IMG/VR virus record: IMGVR_UViG_3300017991_000072
Span: 1-64,000 of that record
Reading direction: 5' to 3' (one strand)
DNA: 64,000 nt
DNA from: a virus
Part shown: positions 42,616 through 49,041 of the stretch, piece after piece
How positions within the stretch are numbered: the stretch's first letter is position 1
How the letters are laid out: each line of letters starts with the position of its first letter
Translations under genes and position numbers: made by a program
Notes under the pieces: model-generated
Database searches by the model: none
What the model was told of the DNA's origin: nothing
What the model saw: the letters and a program-made list of their open reading frames with translations, nothing else

Positions 42616-42708
42616 TGCTAGGGCTGACTTGGTGTCCGTACCAGCGCCGGGTCACTCTGTTTCCTCCTTTGGGCTCCCCACGCGCCACGGGGAGCCCTTC
42701 CCTTCTAT
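42616..42708 (+). ncRNA. possible second small RNA, about 90 nt
   Basis: A weaker promoter (TTGAAC 42581, 17-bp spacer, TATGGT 42604) precedes it, and a hairpin GGGCTCCCC/GGGGAGCCC (42671-42697) followed by TTCCCTTCTA could end it. The palindrome CACATGTG lies in the promoter spacer. No ORF with SD. It was checked for tRNA features and lacks a T-loop, so it is not a tRNA. Confidence 0.35.
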
Positions 42709-42746
42709 GTTCCACGTGAAACCCTGACTCCCTGGACCCCCGGGCC

Positions 42747-42914
42747 ATGCTCCGGCCGGAGACCGTCCCGGATGTGGTATTCATCCACCACAACGTCAAG
42801 TCCCCACTTGACACGCCCCCCTTCCTCCTCCCCCCTGGTTATGCTCCCCCCAGGAAATCCGGGACACCACATGTGGTATACCCACGGCCACGGACCCCCT
42901 ACATTTTGTGGTGT
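42747..42914. promoter_or_regulatory. composite element, copy B
   Basis: ATGCTC (42747), CCGTCCCGGAT (42763), TGTGGT-8-ACCACA (42773-42792), the palindrome GTCAAGTCCCCACTTGAC (42795-42812), a second TTATGCTC (42839), ATCCGGGAC (42857) and the perfect 12-bp palindrome ACCACATGTGGT (42866-42877). A final TTTTGTGGTGTC is at 42904. Lies between the ncRNA region and the promoter at 42944. This, with the two ncRNA candidates, accounts for the 600-bp gap without genes (42387-42990). Confidence 0.65.
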
Positions 42915-42943
42915 CATATAGCGAATTTTTCTACACTGAACCC

Positions 42944-42973
42944 TTGACAACAGGGGGTCCCCTGGTGTATATT
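42944..42973 (+). promoter_or_regulatory. early promoter (TTGACA-18-TATATT)
   Basis: Lacks the fused terminator found elsewhere. ATG 42991 lies 17 bases after the -10. Confidence 0.8.
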
Positions 42974-42990
42974 AGGGGTAGATAGTGAGA

Positions 42991-43416
42991 ATGAAACGGA
43001 CCCCAGAACCCCAAACCAAGGAGGACAGGATGAACGCAAGAACCAACGATGACTTCAGGAAGGAAGGAACCAGGAAGGCCACGCTGGCGTTCCTTTCCGC
43101 CCTGACAGAACAGGAGGAAAGCGGAGAACCCCCGGCCATGTTCATGATCTGTCAACAGAAGAACCCCATCACGGGACGGAGGAATGAAGTCAGGTTGACG
43201 GCCGGTGTTCAGGCCATGGGAGCCATAGCGGCCGGTCACGTCCTGAAAGCCGTTCATGACTTTGACACCTTCACAGAGGATAATGACCCCTACGGGGAAC
43301 ATGACTTTGGGATCGTCAGGATGGAAGGGGAAACCCTGAACTGGAAGATTGATGACTACCAGGGCTATGATGGGATTGAATTGGTCCTGACCATCATGAC
43401 GGCCATGGAATACTAG
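42991..43416 (+). CDS. DUF3768-family protein, 141 aa (128 aa from ATG 43030)
   Basis: The C-terminal half matches the DUF3768 pattern: NDPYGEHDFG, then LNWKIDDYQGYDGIE, then LTIMTAMEY. The N-terminal half has VRLTAGVQAMG, also typical. Family function is unknown; it is common on plasmids and proteobacterial mobile elements. Dual in-frame starts 13 codons apart (ATG 42991; ATG 43030 after AAGGAGGACAGG). First of three genes in this unit. Confidence 0.82.
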   Translation: MKRTPEPQTKEDRMNARTNDDFRKEGTRKATLAFLSALTEQEESGEPPAMFMICQQKNPITGRRNEVRLTAGVQAMGAIAAGHVLKAVHDFDTFTEDNDPYGEHDFGIVRMEGETLNWKIDDYQGYDGIELVLTIMTAMEY

Positions 43417-43424
43417 AAACCCCA

Positions 43425-43450
43425 GGGAGCCCGGCCACGGCCGGGCTCCC
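43425..43450 (+). other. intercistronic GC hairpin
   Basis: GGGAGCCCGGCC and GGCCGGGCTCCC form a 12-bp perfect stem with a 2-nt gap. No U-tract. Confidence 0.75.
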
Positions 43451-43477
43451 ACCACCCCCCAAACCAAGGAGGACAGA

Positions 43478-43741
43478 ATGGACCCCATCACGAACCCAAG
43501 ACCCACCACCCACCAATGGAAGGAAGGGGACAGGGTAGCCTTTTCTAAAGCCTTCCTCCGCAACACTGGCCAGTGTGACTATGAAACGGCCAGAGGCCGG
43601 GGGACCATCATCAGCGTGGCCCCCGTGGGGGACCTGACCATAGCGTCTATCAGATGGGACGGGATAGGTCTGGTCACTAACGTCAACGTGTTGAACCTGT
43701 CCCTGGTCACCAGGGACGGGGTAGTTCAGGACAGGGACTAG
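43478..43741 (+). CDS. early beta-type protein, 87 aa
   Basis: The ATG at 43478 follows AAGGAGGACAGA. WKEGDRVAF, GRGTIISVAPVGDLTIASIRWDG and VNVLNLSLV suggest an SH3-like or KOW-like small barrel of the type seen in nucleic-acid-binding proteins. No family recognised with certainty. Confidence 0.75.
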   Translation: MDPITNPRPTTHQWKEGDRVAFSKAFLRNTGQCDYETARGRGTIISVAPVGDLTIASIRWDGIGLVTNVNVLNLSLVTRDGVVQDRD

Positions 43742-43751
43742 GAAGTCACCA

Positions 43752-43779
43752 GGGAGCCCTGGCGCTGGCCGGGGCTCCC
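43752..43779 (+). other. intercistronic GC hairpin
   Basis: GGGAGCCC and GGGGCTCCC flank GGCGCTGGCC. No U-tract. Confidence 0.65.
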
Positions 43780-43801
43780 ACCCCCACCCAAGGAGGACAG
43801 G

Positions 43802-44041
43802 ATGGATCTGGAACGCTACAGGGTCTTCACAGCCCAGAAATTCATGGCCATGACCACGGGGGAACGCCAGAGGACAAAGCCCACCATGATGTTCAGCCGG
43901 GAATACCTGGCCCTGGCCCTGGCGCTGGCCTCTGAAAAGGTCATCATCTATGACGCCCAGGAAGACCTGGCGTGGCATTGTGGGGACCTGGTCACGAAGG
44001 CGGGATGGTACGATGGGAGCGGACAGCTAGTCAACCCGTAG
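43802..44041 (+). CDS. small early protein, 79 aa
   Basis: The ATG at 43802 follows AAGGAGGACAGG. N-terminal helix with RVFTAQKFMAMTTGERQR, then a short hydrophobic LALALALASEKVIIYD strand-helix and a WHCGD motif. Unrecognised. Last gene of the unit. Confidence 0.72.
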   Translation: MDLERYRVFTAQKFMAMTTGERQRTKPTMMFSREYLALALALASEKVIIYDAQEDLAWHCGDLVTKAGWYDGSGQLVNP

Positions 44042-44081
44042 CCCTTCACCGGGGACCTGGTGAAGGGGTCCCCTTGGTTAG

Positions 44082-44114
44082 CCGGTCCCGGGGAAACCCG
44101 GGGCCGGTCTTTTT
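44082..44114 (+). terminator. intrinsic terminator
   Basis: CCGGTCCCGGG and CCCGGGGCCGG around a short A-rich loop, followed by TCTTTTT. The T-tract runs into composite element C. Confidence 0.85.
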
Positions 44115-44260
44115 ATGCTCCCCTCTGGCCCCGTCCCGGATTGTGGTATACTGTATCCACAATGTCAAGCCCTGGCTTGACGGGCCGTCTGCTAATCCAC
44201 GAAAAGCCGGGACGGCCCCACATGTGGTAGGCCCCGTCCACCACCCCTATATTTTGTGGT
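44113..44260. promoter_or_regulatory. composite element, copy C
   Basis: TTATGCTC (44113), CCGTCCCGGAT (44131), TTGTGG-10-CCACAA (44141-44162), the inverted repeat GTCAAGCCCTGGCTTGAC (44164-44181), TCTGCTAATC (44188), CCGGGACGG (44207), CCACATGTGG (44218-44227) and TTTTGTGGTGTCC (44253). Shares TCTGCTAATC and the flanking CCGTCCCGGAT/CCGGGACGG with the intragenic copy E. This is the most complete intergenic copy. Confidence 0.68.
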
Positions 44261-44291
44261 GTCCGTGGGCGTCTTTTTCTTCACTTTTCTC

Positions 44292-44321
44292 TTGACAAAA
44301 GGGGAACGCCGGGCGTATAAT
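44292..44321 (+). promoter_or_regulatory. early promoter (TTGACA-18-TATAAT) with 5' hairpin
   Basis: No ATG at the predicted start. Instead the transcript would begin with the hairpin GCTGAAC-AAAG-GGTTCAGC (44332-44350). Confidence 0.88.
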
Positions 44322-44382
44322 AGACCTGTAAGCTGAACAAAGGGTTCAGCGAAACCCCAACCCCCAACCAAGGGAGGACAGA

Positions 44383-44580
44383 ATGTTGGTAGCGTGTTAC
44401 AAGACCAAGAAGGCTTTGAAGGAAGCCGTGGGACAGGCTCTTCTATATGAAGAGACTTCCTTGTTCGGGGAGGAATACCGCCCGGACGGGACGTTCCCAG
44501 TGGTAGGCCCCGGGGCCTATGAGCGTAAATGGTACGCGGAAGTTACCATGAAGGGAGGGAAGATCCACAAGGTCAAGTAG
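44383..44580 (+). CDS. small early protein, 65 aa
   Basis: The ATG at 44383 follows AAGGGAGGACAGA. VACYKTKKALKEAVGQ, then FPVVGPGAYERKWYAEVTMKGGKIHKVK, a beta hairpin-like end. Short, basic, unrecognised; the layout suits a small DNA- or protein-binding inhibitor. Confidence 0.75.
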   Translation: MLVACYKTKKALKEAVGQALLYEETSLFGEEYRPDGTFPVVGPGAYERKWYAEVTMKGGKIHKVK

Positions 44581-44591
44581 GAACCTGAACC

Positions 44592-44615
44592 GGCCCGGGG
44601 CTCCGGCCCCGGGCC
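44592..44615 (+). other. intercistronic GC hairpin
   Basis: GGCCCGGGGC and GCCCCGGGCC with a 4-nt loop. Confidence 0.72.
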
Positions 44616-44639
44616 ATTCTTCCAACCAAGGGAGGAACC

Positions 44640-44924
44640 ATGAACACACAAGAGACCCTAGAATTCACTGGACACCAGATGGCCCGGGCCAATACGGTCC
44701 TGTCAAGCCTTGACGGAGCTGGCCCTATGTCCGTCTGTAAAGCCGCCGCCGTGGCCCAGAAGGCCAACCAAATAGCGGAAAGCCTACCAGCCCTTGACAA
44801 GCTGGCCGGACACCTTGAAAGCCATCCTGATGACCCCGTGGCCCTTCTGGCCGTTCAAGCCTATACCGTGGCCGTGGGCGTCCACCTTGACCTTCTGGAA
44901 CTGACCCTTCAAATGACCCTATAG
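44640..44924 (+). CDS. early helical protein, 94 aa
   Basis: The ATG at 44640 follows AAGGGAGGAACC. All-helical, Ala/Leu-rich, ends LELTLQMTL. No Cys pairs (one Cys). Unrecognised. Slight resemblance in composition to the protein at 46917-47219, not enough to claim homology. Confidence 0.75.
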   Translation: MNTQETLEFTGHQMARANTVLSSLDGAGPMSVCKAAAVAQKANQIAESLPALDKLAGHLESHPDDPVALLAVQAYTVAVGVHLDLLELTLQMTL

Positions 44925-44958
44925 CCTCCCCCCAGGGGGGAGGAATTCCCCCTTGGTT

Positions 44959-44995
44959 GGCCCCGGTCCCTTCTGGGACCGGGGCCTTTCTTTTG
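44959..44995 (+). terminator. intrinsic terminator
   Basis: GGCCCCGGTCCC and GGGACCGGGGCC perfect 12-bp stem, followed by TTTCTTTT. Confidence 0.92.
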
Positions 44996-45036
44996 TCAAC
45001 CCCAGACTTGACATAGTGGTGTGCAAATGTCATTTT

Positions 45037-45133
45037 CCGTCCCGGACGTTGACCGTTTCCCAGGGCTCCCAGAGCGGAGCGGAGCGGAGCGGGTCCCCGT
45101 AGGGGACCACGGCCCCCGTCCCATCCGGGACGG
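45037..45133. promoter_or_regulatory. composite element, copy G, with GGAGC pentamer repeats
   Basis: CCGTCCCGGA (45037) and ATCCGGGACGG (45123) flank a tandem pentamer (GCGGA/GGAGC type, four units, 45072-45092) and other GC repeats. The TGTGG and GTCAAG parts are missing or degenerate (CTTGACATAGTGGTG lies just to the left at 45008). Confidence 0.45.
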
Positions 45134-45231
45134 GGGCCGGGAACCGCATAGAGAGAAGAGACCGGAACCGGACCCGGCCGGACCCACCTGAAAAAAAATT
45201 CGCGGGAGGACGTTTTTTCTTCACTTTTCCC

Positions 45232-45260
45232 TTGACTTTCGTTCTGGGATGGTTTAGAAT
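45232..45260 (+). promoter_or_regulatory. early promoter (TTGACT-17-TAGAAT)
   Basis: Preceded by GTTTTTTCTTCACTTTTCC. Nine bases separate the -10 from ATG 45270. Confidence 0.85.
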
Positions 45261-45269
45261 AGGGGTGTA

Positions 45270-46226
45270 ATGAGGAAACGAAACACACCCCAAACCCCGA
45301 AGGAGGCCAAGATGGCAACACAGAGCGGACAGGACAAGGTTTTCCAGATCTTCACAGACCAGATCATGGACATGTTGGAAGAGGGGACGGTCCCCTGGCG
45401 TCAACCTTGGAAGGGCGGGAAGATCCCCATGTCCTTCCAGACCAAGCGGCCCTACCGTGGGATGAACGTCTGGTTCCTGAACAGCGTGGCCATTCATCGC
45501 GGCTACACATCCAACTGGTGGGTGTCCCTGAAGTCAGTGAAGAAGGCCAAGGGCTGGATCAAGGACGATGAATTCAAGAAGTCAGTGACCGTGATCTTCT
45601 GTAGGCCCAAGCGGTACGAAGTGGAGACGGACGAAGTGGACGAACAGGGCCAGCCGGTCAAGGAAGAGCGGATGTCCTTCATCTACTTCTACCACACGGT
45701 ATGGAACATGGACCAGGTGGAAGGGATGACGGCCCCTGACGCGGACCAGGACGCGGAGGAGCGGACCCCCAACCAGATCCTTGAAGAGGCCCAGGCCATC
45801 ATTGACGGCTACCAGAACGGCCCAGAGATCAGCCACGGCGGGACCAGGGCTTTCTATCGTCCCTCTGATGACTCCGTGACGGTCCCAGAGATGGAACTGT
45901 TCCAGGACAGCGAGAACTACTACCACGTGATGTATCATGAACTGGCACACTCCACGGGTCACGGTTCCCGCCTTGGGCGGAAGGGAGTCATGGACCTGAC
46001 CATGTTTGGATCCCATGACTACTCCAAGGAGGAACTGGTGGCGGAGATGGGAGCGGGCTTCCTGGGAGCCCTGGTGGGACTGACCCCCAGGACCATTGAC
46101 AACACGGCGGCCTACATCCAGTCCTGGCTGAAGGCCCTGAACGATGACAAGCGGCTCCTGGTCTACGCGGCCAGCAAAGGCCAGGCGGCGGCGGAACACA
46201 TCCTGGGCGTGACCTGGGAAGGATAA
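45270..46226 (+). CDS. ArdC-like antirestriction protein with zincin motif, 318 aa (304 aa from ATG 45312)
   Basis: From ATG 45312 the N-terminal domain has I..MLEEGTVPWRQPW, MSFQTKRPYRGMNVWFL and YTSNWWVSLKSVKK, the ssDNA-binding layout of ArdC and TraC-type primase N-termini. The C-terminal domain has the metallopeptidase motif HELAHSTGH near residue 211 and a downstream EELVAEMGAGFL with a third ligand Glu. ArdC proteins protect incoming DNA from restriction (family knowledge). Dual in-frame starts, the inner after AAGGAGGCCAAG. Typical length. Confidence 0.9.
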   Translation: MRKRNTPQTPKEAKMATQSGQDKVFQIFTDQIMDMLEEGTVPWRQPWKGGKIPMSFQTKRPYRGMNVWFLNSVAIHRGYTSNWWVSLKSVKKAKGWIKDDEFKKSVTVIFCRPKRYEVETDEVDEQGQPVKEERMSFIYFYHTVWNMDQVEGMTAPDADQDAEERTPNQILEEAQAIIDGYQNGPEISHGGTRAFYRPSDDSVTVPEMELFQDSENYYHVMYHELAHSTGHGSRLGRKGVMDLTMFGSHDYSKEELVAEMGAGFLGALVGLTPRTIDNTAAYIQSWLKALNDDKRLLVYAASKGQAAAEHILGVTWEG

Positions 46227-46236
46227 CAGGGAGGAA

Positions 46237-46267
46237 GCCTGGGAGTCCCACAGTGGGGCTCCCAGGC
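46237..46267 (+). other. intercistronic GC hairpin
   Basis: GCCTGGGAGTCCC pairs with GGGGCTCCCAGGC (one wobble) between the ArdC gene and its partner. Confidence 0.7.
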
Positions 46268-46301
46268 CCTTCAAACCCCAAACCAGAAGGAGGACAGAAC
46301 G

Positions 46302-46775
46302 ATGGAACAGACAGACTACACAGCGGACAGAGAACTGGCGGTCAAGGCCCTGGAACAGATGGACTACATCCACCTGGAACGCGGACAGGTGGCGGCCCTG
46401 GTGGACACCTACCGGGTCATCACCACCCATAACCCTGGCGCGGTCCCAGGCCATGAAGAGGAACTAGGGACCCTGGCCGGGCTCCTGGTCATGAGCGTAG
46501 GAACTGGCGTCAAGCTGATCCCAGAGGACGGACCCCCCAACGTCCGGGTGGGAGTCCCCAGGCTCCTGGTGGAAGCCATCAAGGACATCAACATCCAGAG
46601 GGACAAACTGGCGGCCTACAAGGAGGAACACAAGGACGGAGGAGGACCAATAGACCCCAAGTCCATGGAAGTCCTGGAGGCCCAACAGGCTACCCACAGG
46701 GCGGCCCTTTCCACGGCCCTGGTCAACGTCATCATCACGGACTTGGCTGGAATGGCGGACGCTGGAAGCTACTAG
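46302..46775 (+). CDS. early protein, 157 aa
   Basis: The ATG at 46302 follows AGAAGGAGGACAGAACG. Mostly helical; VRVGVPRLLVEAIKDINIQRDKLAAYKEEH in the middle suggests a coiled coil. It is co-transcribed with the ArdC-like gene, so a role with it is possible but unsupported by motif. Confidence 0.76.
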   Translation: MEQTDYTADRELAVKALEQMDYIHLERGQVAALVDTYRVITTHNPGAVPGHEEELGTLAGLLVMSVGTGVKLIPEDGPPNVRVGVPRLLVEAIKDINIQRDKLAAYKEEHKDGGGPIDPKSMEVLEAQQATHRAALSTALVNVIITDLAGMADAGSY

Positions 46776-46792
46776 ACTGACCCTCCCCCACA

Positions 46793-46832
46793 GAGCCCCG
46801 GCCCGGTTCGTCCGGTCCGGGGCTCTTCTTTT
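46793..46832 (+). terminator. intrinsic terminator
   Basis: GAGCCCCGG and CCGGGGCTC stem with an inner CCGG pair, followed by TTCTTTT. Confidence 0.9.
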
Positions 46833-46860
46833 ATGCGGGCCGGGACTAGCGTCCCGGATA
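46831..46860. promoter_or_regulatory. composite element, copy D (minimal)
   Basis: TTATGC followed by the palindrome CCGGGAC-TAGC-GTCCCGG and AT. It lies 57 bp upstream of the gene at 46917, where a promoter is not clear (a TAGACT -10 at 46892 lacks a good -35). Confidence 0.45.
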
Positions 46861-46916
46861 TACGCCATTTCCCACGGTCCCCATCACGTGGTAGACTATG
46901 GATGAAAGGAGATCCC

Positions 46917-47219
46917 ATGACCTACACTCTATCCCAGGCGGGGACGGCCTACGCTGAAGCGGCGGCCACGTGGGCCAGGGCTATGGAAGCGGAGGAGGCG
47001 GTCAGACAAGAAGGCCCTGACCTGAAGGTTGACAAGTTCCTCCACGTGACGGCCTTGTCCACAGTGATCCGCCAGGCTATGAACGGCCTGTCCCAGGCTG
47101 TCATGATCTTCATCTGGCGAAACAACGAAGGGAACCACGCGGTCCTGGAAGCGGCCATGGCGGAGACTATCCGCGTGACGGCGGACGCCAACGCCCTTAT
47201 GGACTCCTACGGATACTGA
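46917..47219 (+). CDS. early helical protein, 100 aa
   Basis: The ATG at 46917 follows AAAGGAGATCCC; an upstream in-frame extension starting at 46833 runs through the composite element and is rejected. Helical, with a hydrophobic FIWRNNEG turn in the middle. Unrecognised. Confidence 0.74.
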   Translation: MTYTLSQAGTAYAEAAATWARAMEAEEAVRQEGPDLKVDKFLHVTALSTVIRQAMNGLSQAVMIFIWRNNEGNHAVLEAAMAETIRVTADANALMDSYGY

Positions 47220-47226
47220 ACCCCCT

Positions 47227-47312
47227 GGACCCCTGGGCCACCAATGACTGTTTATTAACCCTGAACTGTCATTCTGTTGTTACCGGTTATCAGGCCCAGG
47301 GGTCTTTTCTTT
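47227..47312 (+). terminator. terminator with long structured loop
   Basis: GGACCCCTGGGCC (47227) pairs with GGCCCAGGGGTC (47293), followed by TTTTCTTT. The 50-nt loop includes AATGAC/GTCATT complementarity. The loop is AT-rich compared with its surroundings. Confidence 0.7.
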
Positions 47313-47409
47313 CCCCCACGCGGGCGCGGGCGGGCGCGTGGGCGCGTATACGCGGGCGCGGGGCTCCTGAAAAAAGTTCTCCCAGGGCGTTTTTTTCTTC
47401 ACTTTTCTC

Positions 47410-47438
47410 TTGACATCCGTGGACGGGTCCCCTATAAT
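47410..47438 (+). promoter_or_regulatory. early promoter (TTGACA-17-TATAAT)
   Basis: Preceded by GTTTTTTTCTTCACTTTTCTC. Seven bases separate the -10 from ATG 47446. Confidence 0.9.
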
Positions 47439-47445
47439 AAGGACC

Positions 47446-47829
47446 ATGGACACAGCGACAAACCCCAAACCCCAAACCACGGAGGACAACATGTCCACAC
47501 TGAACGCCCTTGGAACCCTTCTCTACAGCCTCCCCGTTCCCACCCGTCACGCCTACACCATCACCATCTGTGACCAATACCAGGACACAGAGCCTACCAC
47601 CTGTGTGGTCAACGCGGAGACCCAGGGCGCGGCCCTGGCCAAGGCTGTGGAGGTCTACTCCACAGAATTCTACGGCCACGCGGTCACCCTGGACCCCCAG
47701 GTCCTTCATGACGCTGTCACCGTCATCTTCCATCCTGACGGCGGCGTGAACCCCGTGGGGTTCTTCGCCAGTGACCCCCAACCCATCCGCCTTCAGCGCC
47801 TTGGGGACCCTGTCCCCTTGTCCGCGTAA
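47446..47829 (+). CDS. early protein, 127 aa (112 aa from ATG 47491)
   Basis: Dual starts: ATG 47446, and ATG 47491 after ACGGAGGACAAC, 15 codons apart in frame. The core has a beta-strand-rich N-terminal half (HAYTITICDQ, TTCVVNAETQGAALAKAVEVY) resembling small alpha/beta folds. Unrecognised. Confidence 0.75.
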   Translation: MDTATNPKPQTTEDNMSTLNALGTLLYSLPVPTRHAYTITICDQYQDTEPTTCVVNAETQGAALAKAVEVYSTEFYGHAVTLDPQVLHDAVTVIFHPDGGVNPVGFFASDPQPIRLQRLGDPVPLSA

Positions 47830-47840
47830 GCGGACCCCCT

Positions 47841-47866
47841 GGGGGGTGGGAATTCTCCCACCCCCC
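47841..47866 (+). other. intercistronic GC hairpin
   Basis: GGGGGGTGGGA and TCCCACCCCCC perfect 11-bp stem around ATTC. Confidence 0.75.
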
Positions 47867-47895
47867 GGCTGGAACCCCAAACCCAGGAGGACATC

Positions 47896-48096
47896 ATGGA
47901 CCAAGTCAAGAAGAGCCTGACCAAGAAAGCCCTGAAGGCCAAGCTGAACCAAGCCAGGGAAGAGCTGACCTACCTGGAGGACTTCCTGGCGGGACCCTGT
48001 TGTGTGTCCCACGCGGAGATTGACGCGGCCGGGGATGACACCTACAGGCTTCAGAAGGAGATCAGGGAGCTGAAGGAGGCCCTGGCGGCCCTGTGA
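47896..48096 (+). CDS. small early protein, 66 aa
   Basis: The ATG at 47896 follows CAGGAGGACATC. Helical hairpin layout, with LAGPCCVSHAEIDAAGDDTYRL between two helices. Two adjacent Cys. Unrecognised. Confidence 0.74.
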   Translation: MDQVKKSLTKKALKAKLNQAREELTYLEDFLAGPCCVSHAEIDAAGDDTYRLQKEIRELKEALAAL

Positions 48097-48136
48097 TCTT
48101 TTTTTCGTCAGGCGGCGTTTTTTCTTCACTTTTCTC

Positions 48137-48165
48137 TTGACAAAGCCTGAAGGATGGTTTACACT
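48137..48165 (+). promoter_or_regulatory. early promoter (TTGACA-17-TACACT)
   Basis: Six bases separate the -10 from ATG 48172. A T-run (TCTTTTTTT, 48099) upstream may be part of a weak terminator. Confidence 0.82.
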
Positions 48166-48171
48166 TACACC

Positions 48172-48819
48172 ATGGACACAGACCGCAAACCCCAGACCCA
48201 GGAGGACACGATGAACGAAGATCACATCACCCAAGAGGCCACGCGGCGGCTGGAAGCCCTTCACCCCTACCTGACCAGGGAGATCAAGCTGGCTCCCCCG
48301 TCTCCCCCAGAGAAGACGGCTGAAGAGTACAGGGAAGAAGCGGCCCGTCACGCGGCGGAGCGCCTACGGTCCCAACAGGAGTCAGACACGGACGGGTTCC
48401 TGTCCCAGTGGGCCAGCGGCCTGAACAGTTCCCTGGCGTCCAGGCGGGCGGAGATCAAGGAGAACGGCGGGAACTGGGAGTTCTGGGGACTCTACCGTAG
48501 GGCGGACGGGAAGCGGATCAGGGCCAAGATGATAGACGGGAAGTATGGCCTCTGTTGGGCCATCTGTGACGAACATTCCACCTTCACGGGTCAGTTCTTC
48601 TCCGTGGACGGGACGGGCTCCAAGAGGACCAAGCTGTGGAAGGCTGGCCTGGAAGAGCGGCGTGAAATGGCCCCGGCTTGGGCCAAGATGGACGGGAAGG
48701 GAACGGGCCTGTCAGGTCAGGCTTGGGTGTCCACCTACAGGATAGACGGCGGCTACCCCTTGGACGCGGTCAACCTGGACTCCCCCGTGGAGGACCCTGA
48801 CCCCACGCCGGACCCATAG
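48172..48819 (+). CDS. early protein, 215 aa (202 aa from ATG 48211)
   Basis: Dual starts 13 codons apart, the inner ATG after CAGGAGGACACG. Helical and charged to residue 90; then a compact part (WEFWGLYRRADGKR..AKMIDGKYGLCWAI) with alternating strands. The C-terminus DSPVEDPDPTPDP ends at TAG 48817, after which the same frame stays open for 63 more codons (see next entry). Function unknown. Confidence 0.76.
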   Translation: MDTDRKPQTQEDTMNEDHITQEATRRLEALHPYLTREIKLAPPSPPEKTAEEYREEAARHAAERLRSQQESDTDGFLSQWASGLNSSLASRRAEIKENGGNWEFWGLYRRADGKRIRAKMIDGKYGLCWAICDEHSTFTGQFFSVDGTGSKRTKLWKAGLEERREMAPAWAKMDGKGTGLSGQAWVSTYRIDGGYPLDAVNLDSPVEDPDPTPDP

Positions 48820-49011
48820 CCTTCCCCCAAGAAGGCCAAGAGGACGGAAGCGGAACTACGGCGGGACCTTTCCGCCATCATGAGGGGTCACAGAGTATGT
48901 CAGGACTGTGGCCAGGTCAGGCCCACGGCTGAAGTCCACGTCCCTGGACGTGGGATGGCTAGGGTCTGTCAGGACTGCTATGACGTGGCTGTCTATGAAC
49001 TGACGGCCTAA
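48820..49011 (+). CDS. in-frame extension after TAG: zinc-ribbon segment (readthrough or separate 43-aa gene)
   Basis: Immediately after the TAG at 48817-48819, the same frame reads PSPKKAKRTEAELRRDL, then (from the only ATG, 48880) MRGHRVCQDCGQVRP..., with a second VCQDC pair near the end, stop TAA 49009. It codes for a plausible CxxC/CxxC zinc ribbon. No SD precedes ATG 48880, and the usual hairpin plus CCCCAAACCCC spacer is missing. Options are amber readthrough, a recent nonsense mutation splitting one gene, or a weakly initiated small gene. Confidence 0.5.
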   Translation, partial: PSPKKAKRTEAELRRDLSAIMRGHRVCQDCGQVRPTAEVHVPGRGMARVCQDCYDVAVYELTA

Positions 49012-49041
49012 CCCCAACCCCCAGGACAGGAGGAAGGAACG

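Noticed and set aside
42616-42708. tRNA gene
   Set aside because: No acceptor stem pairing with a T-loop GTTCRA sequence; only a terminator-like hairpin is found.
46833-46916. Upstream in-frame extension of the gene at 46917
   Set aside because: It runs through the terminator tail and composite element, and the SD supports ATG 46917.
48797-48819. Genome-wide TAG recoding
   Set aside because: Many other genes here end in TAG at sensible positions, so TAG works as a stop in general; only local readthrough is considered.
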